From assembly GCA_947371865.1 (NCBI GenBank), contig CANBRH010000020.1, positions 1 to 18,927 on the forward strand: a stretch of DNA of 18,927 nucleotides, given 5' to 3'. A program made the translations under genes and the position numbers. How positions within the stretch are numbered: position 1 is the first letter of the stretch; the number at the start of each line of letters is the position of its first letter. A model generated the notes under the pieces. The model saw only the letters and a program-made list of their open reading frames with translations. It did no database searches and was not told the origin of the DNA. This document shows, piece after piece, positions 1 to 6,422 of the stretch. Origin of the DNA: Actinomycetota bacterium. Its GTDB lineage: Bacteria > Actinomycetota > Actinomycetes > Nanopelagicales > Nanopelagicaceae.

Positions 1-1
1 C

Positions 2-271
2 ATCGTTCGCGTCGAGCAGCTGTATCCGTTGCCAACTGAGGCAATGGCTCTTGAAGCCGCCAAGCATCCGCATGCAAATATCCTTTGGGTACAAGACGAG
101 CCTGGCAACCAAGGTCCATGGCCATTCATCGCTACCCATACTTTGGAAGCTCTCGAGGGCCGCACCATTCGTGGCGTTACACGTCGTGCTACCGCTAGTC
201 CTGCTACTGGTAATCATTACGTCCACGAAGAGGAACAGAAGGCTCTCTTGATGGAAGCGTTCTCGCGCTAG
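2..271 (+). CDS. kgd: Multifunctional 2-oxoglutarate dehydrogenase E1 (Kgd/OdhA type), C-terminal fragment
   Basis: This is the 3' end of a gene that begins outside the window; 89 residues and a TAG stop are visible. The frame opens with VRVEQLYPLP and runs through DEPGNQGPWPF and RRATASPATGNHYVHEEEQ, the typical C-terminus of the actinobacterial thiamine-diphosphate 2-oxoglutarate dehydrogenase/decarboxylase (transketolase C-terminal domain). The enzyme decarboxylates 2-oxoglutarate in the TCA cycle in the cytoplasm. The internal TTG and ATG codons near the left edge are not real starts, because the conserved reading frame is open back to base 2. A Rho-independent terminator follows 24 bases downstream, so this gene ends its transcription unit. 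The family is certain; the choice between kgd, sucA and odhA naming is a convention. Confidence 0.92.
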   Translation: MVRVEQLYPLPTEAMALEAAKHPHANILWVQDEPGNQGPWPFIATHTLEALEGRTIRGVTRRATASPATGNHYVHEEEQKALLMEAFSR

Positions 272-295
272 TCGTTAAACAATATAAATACTTCA

Positions 296-338
296 CAGAA
301 ACCTCCGTTAGATTTACTAACGAGGGTTTCTGCATTTT
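296..338 (+). terminator. Rho-independent terminator of kgd
   Basis: Arms 296-311 and 317-332 form a 16-position stem with one G-T wobble and one C-A mismatch around a 5-base ATTTA loop. A short T-run (335-338) follows. Confidence 0.8.
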
Positions 339-363
339 GAAGTCATCCTTCTTAAATGCTTAC

Positions 364-849
364 TTACTTTACGCCTCGAGAAAAGATGACCCTTCCCCGA
401 ATTTCTGAGCCCTTTAAGTAGCCCCAGTGCCTCGAATCGGTGCTGGCAGATTTATTTTCACCTTCAACCCAAAAACCAAGTGCACCATTTTCTAACCAAT
501 CTATTTTTATCAGTCGCTTAATCTGGATGATGTCCGGCTGGCTGCCGCTGGCTCCACCTAACCGCTGAAACACAATGACTTTTCCGATGAGTTTTCGGGC
601 CCGCCTTTCCAGCCGCTGATCCGTGGGGCTGCCCGCATCCCACCCCGAAAATTCACCAAATTTCCATATTCGAGCCAATATCCAACCGGCATCGGTAATG
701 CGGGCGACAAGATCGGCGTTAGCGGGACTAGCGGGATCAGTACCCATAAAAGATGAGTCAGCGGATGCGGGGGGCTGGCTGGTGCGCATGGAATCGCCCC
801 GGACGCCGATACGTTGCAGGGGGAAATTTCCAAGTCTCACACCGCTCAT
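364..849 (-). CDS. sodX: Nickel-type superoxide dismutase maturation protease (SodX, S26 signal-peptidase-like)
   Basis: SodX is thought to remove the N-terminal leader of SodN so that the Ni hook is exposed. The 161-residue protein has the signal-peptidase-like catalytic Ser in VRGDSM (Ser20), a candidate general-base Lys at KRLIKIDW (Lys111), and the family C-terminal signature WVEGENKSASTDSRHWG (about 127-143) followed by RGRVIF. Its position beside sodN, divergently oriented with 54 bases between, supports the call. The odd point is the 91-residue spacing between Ser20 and Lys111. In SodX/S26 proteins I expect roughly 45-55, and the usual MxPTLxxGD segment after the Ser is not recognisable, so an insertion of about 40 residues lies near 22-85. 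No membrane segment is visible. The ATG at 849 has no Shine-Dalgarno sequence. The gene is intact, but activity is not assured. Confidence 0.8.
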   Translation of the reverse strand: MSGVRLGNFPLQRIGVRGDSMRTSQPPASADSSFMGTDPASPANADLVARITDAGWILARIWKFGEFSGWDAGSPTDQRLERRARKLIGKVIVFQRLGGASGSQPDIIQIKRLIKIDWLENGALGFWVEGENKSASTDSRHWGYLKGSEIRGRVIFSRGVK

Positions 850-876
850 AGGAGTAGTAGTCTCACACAGTAGATT
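833..876 (+). promoter_or_regulatory. Putative sodN promoter/operator with a 10-bp direct repeat
   Basis: AGTCTCACAC occurs exactly twice, at 833-842 and 859-868, a period of 26 bp. It is followed by a possible -10 hexamer TAGATT (871-876) that would place the sodN start of transcription near 883. The copies would then sit at about -50 and -24, as expected for a regulator site. The left copy lies in the first codons of sodX. The identity of any regulator (for example a Nur/Fur-like protein) is not shown by the sequence, and the -35 is weak. Confidence 0.4.
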
Positions 877-903
877 TATTTAGTCCCATCACGGAGGTAG
901 AAG

Positions 904-1326
904 ATGAAGAACACCCTTACTGCGAAATTCCGCAGCCTCGTAGCCCCTAAGACCATTGCCTTTGCGCACTGCGATCTGCCATGCGGTATCTACGATCCAG
1001 CTCAGGCAAAGATCGAAGCCTTGTCAGTTAAGGCCACCATGGAAAAGTACGCAGCCAGCAGCGATCCTGATTTCAAATCTCGCGCTGTTGCCATCAAGGA
1101 AGAGCGCTCTGAATTAGTGAAGCACCATCTCTGGGTTCTCTGGACCGACTACTTCAAGGCCCCTCACTTCGAGAAGTACCCACAACTCAATGGCCTCTTC
1201 AATGAAGCCACCAAGTTGGCTGGTGCCGGCGGAACCAAGGGAACAAATGATGTTGCCGTCGCCGAAAAGCTCTTGACCAAGATCGATGAGATTGCAGAAA
1301 TCTTCTGGGAGACAAAGAAGGCTTAA
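904..1326 (+). CDS. sodN: Nickel superoxide dismutase (NiSOD)
   Basis: SodN converts superoxide to oxygen and hydrogen peroxide, using a Ni ion bound by the N-terminal hook of a homohexamer. The protein is 140 residues. Residues 1-21 are the leader that SodX removes. The mature chain begins with His22 and shows the diagnostic hook HCDLPCGIYDP, with Cys23 and Cys27 as the Ni-ligand cysteines and His22 as the N-terminal ligand. The rest (for example KHHLWVLWTDYFKAPHFEKYP) is the expected four-helix bundle. The mature length of 119 is close to the usual 117 or so. The ATG is preceded by a strong GGAGGT Shine-Dalgarno sequence at 893-898. It stands alone on the plus strand, divergent from its maturase and convergent with the sigR operon, and ends at a strong terminator. 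Confidence 0.97.
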   Translation: MKNTLTAKFRSLVAPKTIAFAHCDLPCGIYDPAQAKIEALSVKATMEKYAASSDPDFKSRAVAIKEERSELVKHHLWVLWTDYFKAPHFEKYPQLNGLFNEATKLAGAGGTKGTNDVAVAEKLLTKIDEIAEIFWETKKA

Positions 1327-1364
1327 CTCTCTGCTCTTACGAAGTTCATTTTTAAATAAGTTCT

Positions 1365-1402
1365 AAACGACCTAACGGGAAACCGTTAGGTCGTTTTCTT
1401 TT
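1365..1402 (+). terminator. Perfect-stem terminator shared by sodN and the convergent sigR operon
   Basis: A perfect 14-bp stem (1365-1378 with 1383-1396) with a GAAA tetraloop is followed on the plus strand by TTTTCTTTT. The minus-strand thioesterase gene stops inside it (stop 1386-1388), so the hairpin probably ends both convergent units. The downstream U-tract on the minus strand is weaker. Confidence 0.9.
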
Positions 1403-1847
1403 CCGCCAACATTCCCTCAGCTGCCGTGCGCGCCATGAAACTGACACGATCTACTACTTTGCGGTGAACCGTGGCAGTTGCTATCAACCTTGCTTCATGA
1501 TTTATCTCAGCGCTAAATTCCAAATGCCCACCTTGCACATCCACACACGTTACGTAGGCGCGAATCTCGTTTCCTACGCCGACTCCCGACAACAAGGAGA
1601 GCTGGATATCAATGGTGTTGGAGGTCTCCCCCGGTTCAAAGTATTCGGCAAGGGCTGCGCTGCAAGCGCTCTCGACCAAACCAATCAAAGCGCTGGTGGA
1701 AATAACCGGCAGATCGCTGATGCTGGAAGCAACTGCGGTATCTCCGGGGCGAATAGAAAGCGAGGACATGCCAACAGCGCCTAGGAGGAGGTCGCTATTC
1801 ATGATGCCCACCCGTCCTGCGAAGAAAGTTAAGGGAAGTTCCTTCAC
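1386..1847 (-). CDS. Hotdog-fold thioesterase of the FlK (fluoroacetyl-CoA thioesterase-like) family, catalytic His missing
   Basis: The protein aligns along its length with FlK-type acyl-CoA thioesterases: DLPVISTSALIGLVESAC, EPGETSNTIDIQ and HRKVVDRVSF. Setting Thr51 on FlK Thr42 puts Glu59 on Glu50 with the same spacing. The third catalytic residue, FlK His76, falls on Leu85, so the Thr-Glu-His triad is incomplete, and hydrolysis may be altered or lost. The substrate is unknown; the family name does not imply fluoroacetate metabolism. The gene lies 31 bases after rsrA on the same strand and is probably the third cistron of the sigR operon, which would put it under thiol-stress control. The start is uncertain: the GTG at 1847 opens the frame, but ATG codons at 1802 and 1769 are possible, and the conserved domain begins only near residue 32. 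Confidence 0.75.
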   Translation of the reverse strand: MKELPLTFFAGRVGIMNSDLLLGAVGMSSLSIRPGDTAVASSISDLPVISTSALIGLVESACSAALAEYFEPGETSNTIDIQLSLLSGVGVGNEIRAYVTCVDVQGGHLEFSAEINHEARLIATATVHRKVVDRVSFMARTAAEGMLAEKKTT

Positions 1848-1878
1848 TTAACTTAACCCTTAACAGGGCTGGTGCGCG

Positions 1879-2286
1879 TTATTCCAGTGGAAAATCGCGG
1901 CGAATTTCGTGGGATGTTTCAATGATTTGGGTAACACCGTCCAGGGTAATTTCAGTGCGGGTGTATTCGGAGTAAACCTGAGACTGGGCGATAAATTGCG
2001 ATTGATAAAAAGCGTTCATTTGATTTGCTAGATCTTCAGTCTGTTCGGCAATGCGGGCTTTGAGATCATCCGGGGCGATATCTGCACACGATCTACCTAG
2101 AAGCGTCTGAATCATGGCGATCGCCTGGCGTTCTTGCTCCATAGTCCCCTGGCAGGGTGAGCACTCTTGGAAGTGAATCTCATAGGCCTGCGCTTGCTGT
2201 GGGTTATTGATCTCGTGATCGATAAAGAGCATCAGCGCGCCCAAAACTTCATCGCACGGAGTCTGGTGGGGATGGCCGCAGCTCAT
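1879..2286 (-). CDS. rsrA: Zinc-containing redox-sensing anti-sigma factor RsrA
   Basis: This cytoplasmic ZAS-type anti-sigma factor sequesters SigR and releases it when its thiols are oxidised to a disulfide. The sequence begins MSCGHPHQTPCDEVL and has the HxxxCxxC zinc motif at His38-Cys42-Cys45, with Cys3, His7 and Cys11 upstream. This is the ligand set known from Streptomyces RsrA, with the second half shifted by one residue. A further Cys67 occurs in GRSCADIAPDDL. The start overlaps the sigR stop as ATGA (2286-2283), which implies translational coupling and balanced amounts of the pair. At 135 residues it is about 30 longer than Streptomyces RsrA (about 105). The extra C-terminal part from about residue 85 is polar and continues with EYTRTEITLDGVTQIIE, which I do not recognise. 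Confidence 0.9.
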   Translation of the reverse strand: MSCGHPHQTPCDEVLGALMLFIDHEINNPQQAQAYEIHFQECSPCQGTMEQERQAIAMIQTLLGRSCADIAPDDLKARIAEQTEDLANQMNAFYQSQFIAQSQVYSEYTRTEITLDGVTQIIETSHEIRRDFPLE

Positions 2287-2972
2287 AACGCAGCCTCCTT
2301 TCCGAATCCGCGATTCTTGGCATATTCGGCCAATGATTCACGCAGCAACTTTCGACCGCGATGCAGACGTGACATCACGGTGCCAGTCGGGACACCTACG
2401 ATCTCAGCAATTTCTTTATAGGAAAAGCCTTCAACGTCGGCAAGATAAACCGCCATTCGGAATTCTTCCGGGATCGCAGCCAGAGCATCTTTGATATCGC
2501 CATCGGCGAGATTTTCCAGAACTTCATCCTCAGCAGATTTACCTTGATCGCTGGTGTGGCTGGAGGCGCTGGCGATCTGCCAATCCTCAAGTTCACCGCT
2601 AGCAATCTTGGGTTGGCGTTGTGCCTTGCGATAGGTATTGATAAAAGTGGTGGTCAAGATTCGATAAAGCCAGGCTTTGAGATTTGTACCCGGTTCAAAT
2701 TGATGGAACGAGGTGAATGCCTTGGCATAAGTATCTTGAACGAGGTCTTGAGCATCGTGCGCATTCTTGGTGTAACGAAGTGCAGCCGAATAGAGCTGGT
2801 CGGTAAAGACCAAAGCGTCACGTTCGAAGCGAGCTTTGCGTTCGGAAATGGATTCAGTCTCGCGCAGCGATAACCCTAAGTTGCTGGCGCCTGCCAATTC
2901 GAGTTCGTGTGGCATCTCGGCAGAGAGATCAGAAGTGGTGTCGGTTGGCATCAGCAATAAGGTTACTGCCAT
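2283..2972 (-). CDS. sigR: ECF sigma factor SigR/SigH (thiol-oxidative stress)
   Basis: This group 4 RNA polymerase sigma factor directs the disulfide-stress and heat regulon in actinobacteria. Region 2 spans about 49-118 and is nearly diagnostic: FERDALVFTDQLYSAALRYT, DAQDLVQDTYAKAFTSFHQF and GTNLKAWLYRILTTTFINTYRK. After an acidic/Ser-rich linker (about 120-158), region 4 spans about 160-216 with the helix-turn-helix GFSYKEIAEIVGVPTGTVMSRLHRGR. Some 48 residues precede region 2. The ATG at 2972 is preferred over the ATG at codon 8 because GGTGAGGG lies a few bases upstream. It is followed by rsrA with an ATGA overlap. I looked for a SigR-type autoregulatory promoter (GGGAAT-N18-GTT) upstream and found no convincing one. 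Confidence 0.94.
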   Translation of the reverse strand: MAVTLLLMPTDTTSDLSAEMPHELELAGASNLGLSLRETESISERKARFERDALVFTDQLYSAALRYTKNAHDAQDLVQDTYAKAFTSFHQFEPGTNLKAWLYRILTTTFINTYRKAQRQPKIASGELEDWQIASASSHTSDQGKSAEDEVLENLADGDIKDALAAIPEEFRMAVYLADVEGFSYKEIAEIVGVPTGTVMSRLHRGRKLLRESLAEYAKNRGFGKEAAL

Positions 2973-3213
2973 TTACCCTCACCGCCCTCTGGAATTAATC
3001 CGCGAATCCCCTGTGGATCTGCGCCCGTCCTTCTCACGAATCACCTGTCGCTCTCGCAAATGAAAGGTACTTAAACCCGACAAATCAGAGATATGACACT
3101 TGCGAAAACCGCAGGGAGCGCTGGTTTATTCCCACAGTCCGATTCGAAAGACCCCCAGCGCATTCCCGCCGCGCGTGAGGGCTCGGGTGGGAGGTACGCC
3201 GGCAGAGGCAAAG

Positions 3214-3978
3214 TTAAAAGAGGGTTTCGGGCTCGCCCAATTCGATGGGCTTGATGAGATCTGCCCCGCTGTTACGAGCCGAATTCACTCTCGATGAAAC
3301 CGGGTGTGCCTGCAATCCATATGCAGGATCAGGGATCTCTAAGAGTTCCTTCAAATGTACTTCGCTTTTGGTCACGGGTTCTAGCCAATCGTTCCAACGA
3401 ACCCGCGGTAAAAACGTGGGCATGCGATGATGAATCTCTTCCAGAAATCCGACAGCTGGCCTAGTGATCAGTGATGCGCTCTCGTGAATCTGGCCATTGG
3501 CATCTACCCACTGATCCCAAATTCCGGCAAAGGCCAAAGTTGGATGTTCGGCATCACTTGATGAAATATAAAAAGGTTGTTTTGTCGCGTACTTACCCAA
3601 CGCTGTTGCCCATTCGTAATAACCGCTGGCGGGAATTAAACAGCGACGGGAACGAAAGGCGTTACGGAAGGTTGGTTTCTCTTGCACCGTTTCGGTGCGG
3701 GCATTGATCGCTTGGGATTGAGACTTAATCGCATCGACAGAATTCTTACTCCACGGCGCGATCAACCCCCATGACACAACAGCAAGTTCACGTGCAGCAC
3801 CTTGAGCGCTCGCGCTCGTGGCCTTGTCATTAGTGGCCTTGTCACGAATGATGTAAATATCTTTTGTCGGTGCAATGTTCCAATCTGCGGGAAGAATCGC
3901 CCCGGTTAAGCCAGCCGTTATTTCAAATTCTTCGATGATTTCATCGGGCAACTTGGAAAGCGCATATCGGCCGCACAT
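3214..3978 (-). CDS. SRAP-domain abasic-site processing protein (YedK/HMCES family)
   Basis: SRAP proteins crosslink covalently to abasic sites in single-stranded DNA through the N-terminal Cys, protecting them during replication. This 254-residue protein starts MCGRYAL; Cys2 is the catalytic nucleophile once Met1 is removed. Other family motifs follow in order: WNIAPT (33-38), VSWGLIAPWSK, NARTETV, FRNAFRSRRCLIPASGYYEW with catalytic Glu122, and EIHHRMPTFLPR with catalytic His183. An insert near residues 46-60 contains an in-frame repeat (DKAT twice). The start at 3978 fits leaderless transcription, because a TACGAT -10 lies 8 nt upstream on the minus strand. It is divergent from aroA across about 44 bases. 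I recall the same SRAP/aroA pairing in mycobacteria. Confidence 0.93.
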   Translation of the reverse strand: MCGRYALSKLPDEIIEEFEITAGLTGAILPADWNIAPTKDIYIIRDKATNDKATSASAQGAARELAVVSWGLIAPWSKNSVDAIKSQSQAINARTETVQEKPTFRNAFRSRRCLIPASGYYEWATALGKYATKQPFYISSSDAEHPTLAFAGIWDQWVDANGQIHESASLITRPAVGFLEEIHHRMPTFLPRVRWNDWLEPVTKSEVHLKELLEIPDPAYGLQAHPVSSRVNSARNSGADLIKPIELGEPETLF

Positions 3979-3986
3979 AATCCGAA

Positions 3987-3992
3987 ATCGTA
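3987..3992 (-). promoter_or_regulatory. -10 hexamer TACGAT for leaderless SRAP transcription
   Basis: On the minus strand TACGAT is followed by 8 nt and then the ATG of the SRAP gene at 3978. There is no Shine-Dalgarno sequence. No good -35 is visible. Confidence 0.45.
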
Positions 3993-4009
3993 CTTGGCAT
4001 TCCCCCCTG

Positions 4010-4015
4010 TACGCT
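4010..4015 (+). promoter_or_regulatory. -10 hexamer TACGCT setting a leaderless aroA start
   Basis: TACGCT ends 7 nt before the ATG at 4023 and only 1 nt before the ATG at 4017. With normal -10 to start-of-transcription spacing the mRNA would begin at the ATG at 4023, so the second Met is the likely start. No Shine-Dalgarno or clear -35 is present. Confidence 0.5.
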
Positions 4016-4022
4016 TATGGCC

Positions 4023-5402
4023 ATGACAGCACTTTGGCCGGCGCCTTTCCGTGGCTCTGAACCCATTGCTGCAACTATTCGAATTCCTGGTTCTAAATCG
4101 GTCACCAACCGCGCCTTGATTCTGGCGGCACTTGCCAAGACCCCTTCCACGTTGCGTCGGCCACTGCACTCGCGGGACTCGGCTTTAATGATCGCTGGGT
4201 TAAAGGCGTTAGGCACCAAAATTGAAGAATTAGAAAATGGCGACCTGATCATCACCCCGGTTCCTTTTTTTGGTCCGGCTTCGGTCGACGTGGGAAATGC
4301 CGGAACGGTTATGCGCTTCCTTCCTCCAGTCGCCGCATTGACCAATGGATTGGTTCATTTTGACGGCGACCCTCGTTCACATGAGCGTCCTCTCGGTCCG
4401 GTCATCGCGGCGCTAGAAGACCTCGGCGTCACCATCGAACACGGATCGCGTTATTCATTGCCTCTCACCATTAACGGTTCCGGAACTGTGAAGGGTGGCT
4501 CACTAGAAATTGATGCCACCTCCTCCAGCCAATTTATTTCAGCTCTCATGATGATCGCGCCTGCAACTCAACAGGGGATCACTATCACCCACGTTGGCCA
4601 GAGCTTGCCATCCATGCCTCATATTGAAATGACGATTCAGATGCTGCGGCAATTTGGCGCAACCGTCACTGCGGTCGATCATGCTTCAACTCGTAAACAT
4701 GAGTGGCGCATCGAACCGGGCGAACTCCACGGACTTGATCTCATTATCGAACCAGATCTCTCTAACGCGGCACCTTTTATGGCGGCGGCAATGATCTCAG
4801 GTGGCGAAGTTCGCATAAGTGATTGGCCACTTAAGACAACTCAACCAGGCGATCAATTGCGCTCCATATTTGCTCGCATGGGGGCGGATATTTCCTTCGC
4901 TTCGGAGAATTTTGCGGAGATTGTCGAACTCGATCTCGAGGGTCCTGAGGCGCTTCTGATAAAAGAGAACTTCGATTCCGAGCCACACGTATCCGAATTA
5001 ATTATTAAAGGCACTGGCCAAATTCACGGCATTGATGTCGACCTGCATGACGTTGGCGAACTCACCCCTTCGATTGCCGCCTTGTGCGCCCTAGCCGATA
5101 CCCCATCATCGTTGCGCGGGATCGGTCATTTACGCCTTCATGAAACCGATCGCTTAGCCGCTCTTGCCAGTGAAATCAACGCACTTGGCGGTGATGTGGA
5201 AGAGGAAGAAACCGCACTTCACATCTTCCCTATGCCATTGCACTCGGGAACATTTCACACGTATGAAGATCATCGCTTGGCGACAGCGGGCGCGATGTTG
5301 GGTCTGGCAGTTCAAGGAATCCAAGTGGAAAATATTGCGACCACAAATAAAACCTTGCCCGACTTTCCTGGTGCATGGGCAGCACTGCTTGCAGGTAATT
5401 AA
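4023..5402 (+). CDS. aroA: 3-phosphoshikimate 1-carboxyvinyltransferase (EPSP synthase)
   Basis: This is the sixth step of the shikimate pathway: transfer of the enolpyruvyl group of PEP to shikimate-3-phosphate, in the cytoplasm. From the start used here the protein has 459 residues, a normal size, covering both inside-out alpha/beta domains. Visible motifs are PGSKSVTNRALIL (22-34), VGNAGTVMRFLPP (90-102), DPRSHERPLGP, TSSSQFISALM, DVGELTPSIAAL with the catalytic acid, HLRLHETDRLAAL with the conserved Glu, YEDHRLATAGAMLGLA and NKTLPDFPGAW. The frame also has an ATG at 4017. I prefer 4023 because the -10 hexamer at 4010-4015 would put the start of transcription exactly there. Its stop codon shares one base with the rsgA start, so the two are cotranscribed and probably translationally coupled. 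Confidence 0.95.
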   Translation: MTALWPAPFRGSEPIAATIRIPGSKSVTNRALILAALAKTPSTLRRPLHSRDSALMIAGLKALGTKIEELENGDLIITPVPFFGPASVDVGNAGTVMRFLPPVAALTNGLVHFDGDPRSHERPLGPVIAALEDLGVTIEHGSRYSLPLTINGSGTVKGGSLEIDATSSSQFISALMMIAPATQQGITITHVGQSLPSMPHIEMTIQMLRQFGATVTAVDHASTRKHEWRIEPGELHGLDLIIEPDLSNAAPFMAAAMISGGEVRISDWPLKTTQPGDQLRSIFARMGADISFASENFAEIVELDLEGPEALLIKENFDSEPHVSELIIKGTGQIHGIDVDLHDVGELTPSIAALCALADTPSSLRGIGHLRLHETDRLAALASEINALGGDVEEEETALHIFPMPLHSGTFHTYEDHRLATAGAMLGLAVQGIQVENIATTNKTLPDFPGAWAALLAGN

Positions 5403-6391
5403 TGGCCTCTAGGCGCGATCTCGATGAGGACGACGTTCGTTCCCGTCCGGCCCGTAGCACTAGACCCAGAACTAAAGATCGCCCAGATTATTCGGCGGCT
5501 ACTCGCGGACTAGTTATAGCCGTTGATCGCGGCCGTACCACCTGTGTGTTAGAGGATGATCACACCATCGTCACGGCCATGAAATCGCGCGAACTTGGCA
5601 AGAAATCCGTAGTCGTTGGTGACATCGTTGGTTTGGTCGGCGACACCTCTGGAACCGAAGGATCGTTGGCTCGAATTGTCAGCGTCATTCCAAGAAAGAA
5701 CGCTTTAACCCGAACTATTGATGACAATCCTGGCGAAGAGCGAATGATCGTTGCCAACGTTGATCAAATGGCAATTGTGATTGCTGCAGCGCATCCCGAG
5801 CCCCGGCATGGGTTTGTCGATCGCGCGCTGGTCGTTGCTTTCGATCAAGGAATCAAACCCATCATCATTTTGACCAAGCGCGATCTTGCAGATGGAAAAG
5901 AATTCTTAAGTGTCTACAACGGTCTAGATATTGAACTATTTGAAATCCAACGCGGTGCCGATCTTGATCCATTACGCCACGCGTTGGCAAACAAGATGAC
6001 AGTGCTACTCGGCCATTCTGGTGTTGGAAAATCCACACTGGTCAACGCTCTTGTAGAAAGTGCAGAACGAAGCACCGGCATCGTTAACGATGTGACTGGT
6101 CGCGGTCGACATACCTCTTCCAGCGCCTTAGCACTGCGCCTAGACCCAGTTTCCGAAGATGCCGAAACTGGATGGATCATCGACACGCCGGGAGTGCGCT
6201 CCTTCGGTGTTGCCCACGTCAATATTGAACGAGTAATCGCCTCCTTCCCTGAATTTGCCGAAGCAATGGCGAGTTGCCCAAAGAATTGTTCTCACATCGA
6301 AGATGGCTGCGCGCTGAATACCTGGGAAGGTTTCGACGATCCCCATAAGTCGCGCCTATCAAGTCTGCGGAGATTGTTGGCCGCGCAATAA
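5402..6391 (+). CDS. rsgA: Small-ribosomal-subunit biogenesis GTPase RsgA (YjeQ)
   Basis: RsgA is a circularly permuted GTPase that checks and helps mature the 30S subunit before it enters translation. The domains are in the expected order: a basic N-terminal extension (1-32), an OB-fold (about 35-105), the permuted G domain with G4 TKRD (158-161) ahead of the P-loop GHSGVGKST (204-212) and G3 DTPG (261-264), and the C-terminal zinc finger with Cys292, Cys296, His298 and Cys303 (CPKNCSHIEDGC). The length of 329 is typical. The ATG overlaps the aroA TAA by one base (TAATG). The aroA-rsgA order is common in actinobacteria. The gene is complete with all key residues. Confidence 0.95.
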   Translation: MASRRDLDEDDVRSRPARSTRPRTKDRPDYSAATRGLVIAVDRGRTTCVLEDDHTIVTAMKSRELGKKSVVVGDIVGLVGDTSGTEGSLARIVSVIPRKNALTRTIDDNPGEERMIVANVDQMAIVIAAAHPEPRHGFVDRALVVAFDQGIKPIIILTKRDLADGKEFLSVYNGLDIELFEIQRGADLDPLRHALANKMTVLLGHSGVGKSTLVNALVESAERSTGIVNDVTGRGRHTSSSALALRLDPVSEDAETGWIIDTPGVRSFGVAHVNIERVIASFPEFAEAMASCPKNCSHIEDGCALNTWEGFDDPHKSRLSSLRRLLAAQ

Positions 6392-6409
6392 CTCTCACTC
6401 TCCCCTTGA

Positions 6410-6415
6410 TAGCCT
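6410..6415 (+). promoter_or_regulatory. -10 hexamer TAGCCT for leaderless hisN transcription
   Basis: TAGCCT is followed by 7 pyrimidine-only bases (TTCCTCC) and then the hisN ATG at 6423. The absence of any purine-rich ribosome binding site argues for a leaderless mRNA starting at the ATG, separate from aroA-rsgA. No -35 is clear. Confidence 0.5.
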
Positions 6416-6422
6416 TTCCTCC

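Noticed and set aside
558..833. Minus-strand open frame with a hydrophobic stretch inside sodX
   Set aside because: It is a frame-shifted reading of sodX, whose own frame carries the conserved residues; there is no ribosome site and no family match.
2973..3213. SigR-type autoregulated promoter upstream of sigR
   Set aside because: GGGATT- and GGAATT-like words exist, but none has a GTT-type -10 at the right spacing.
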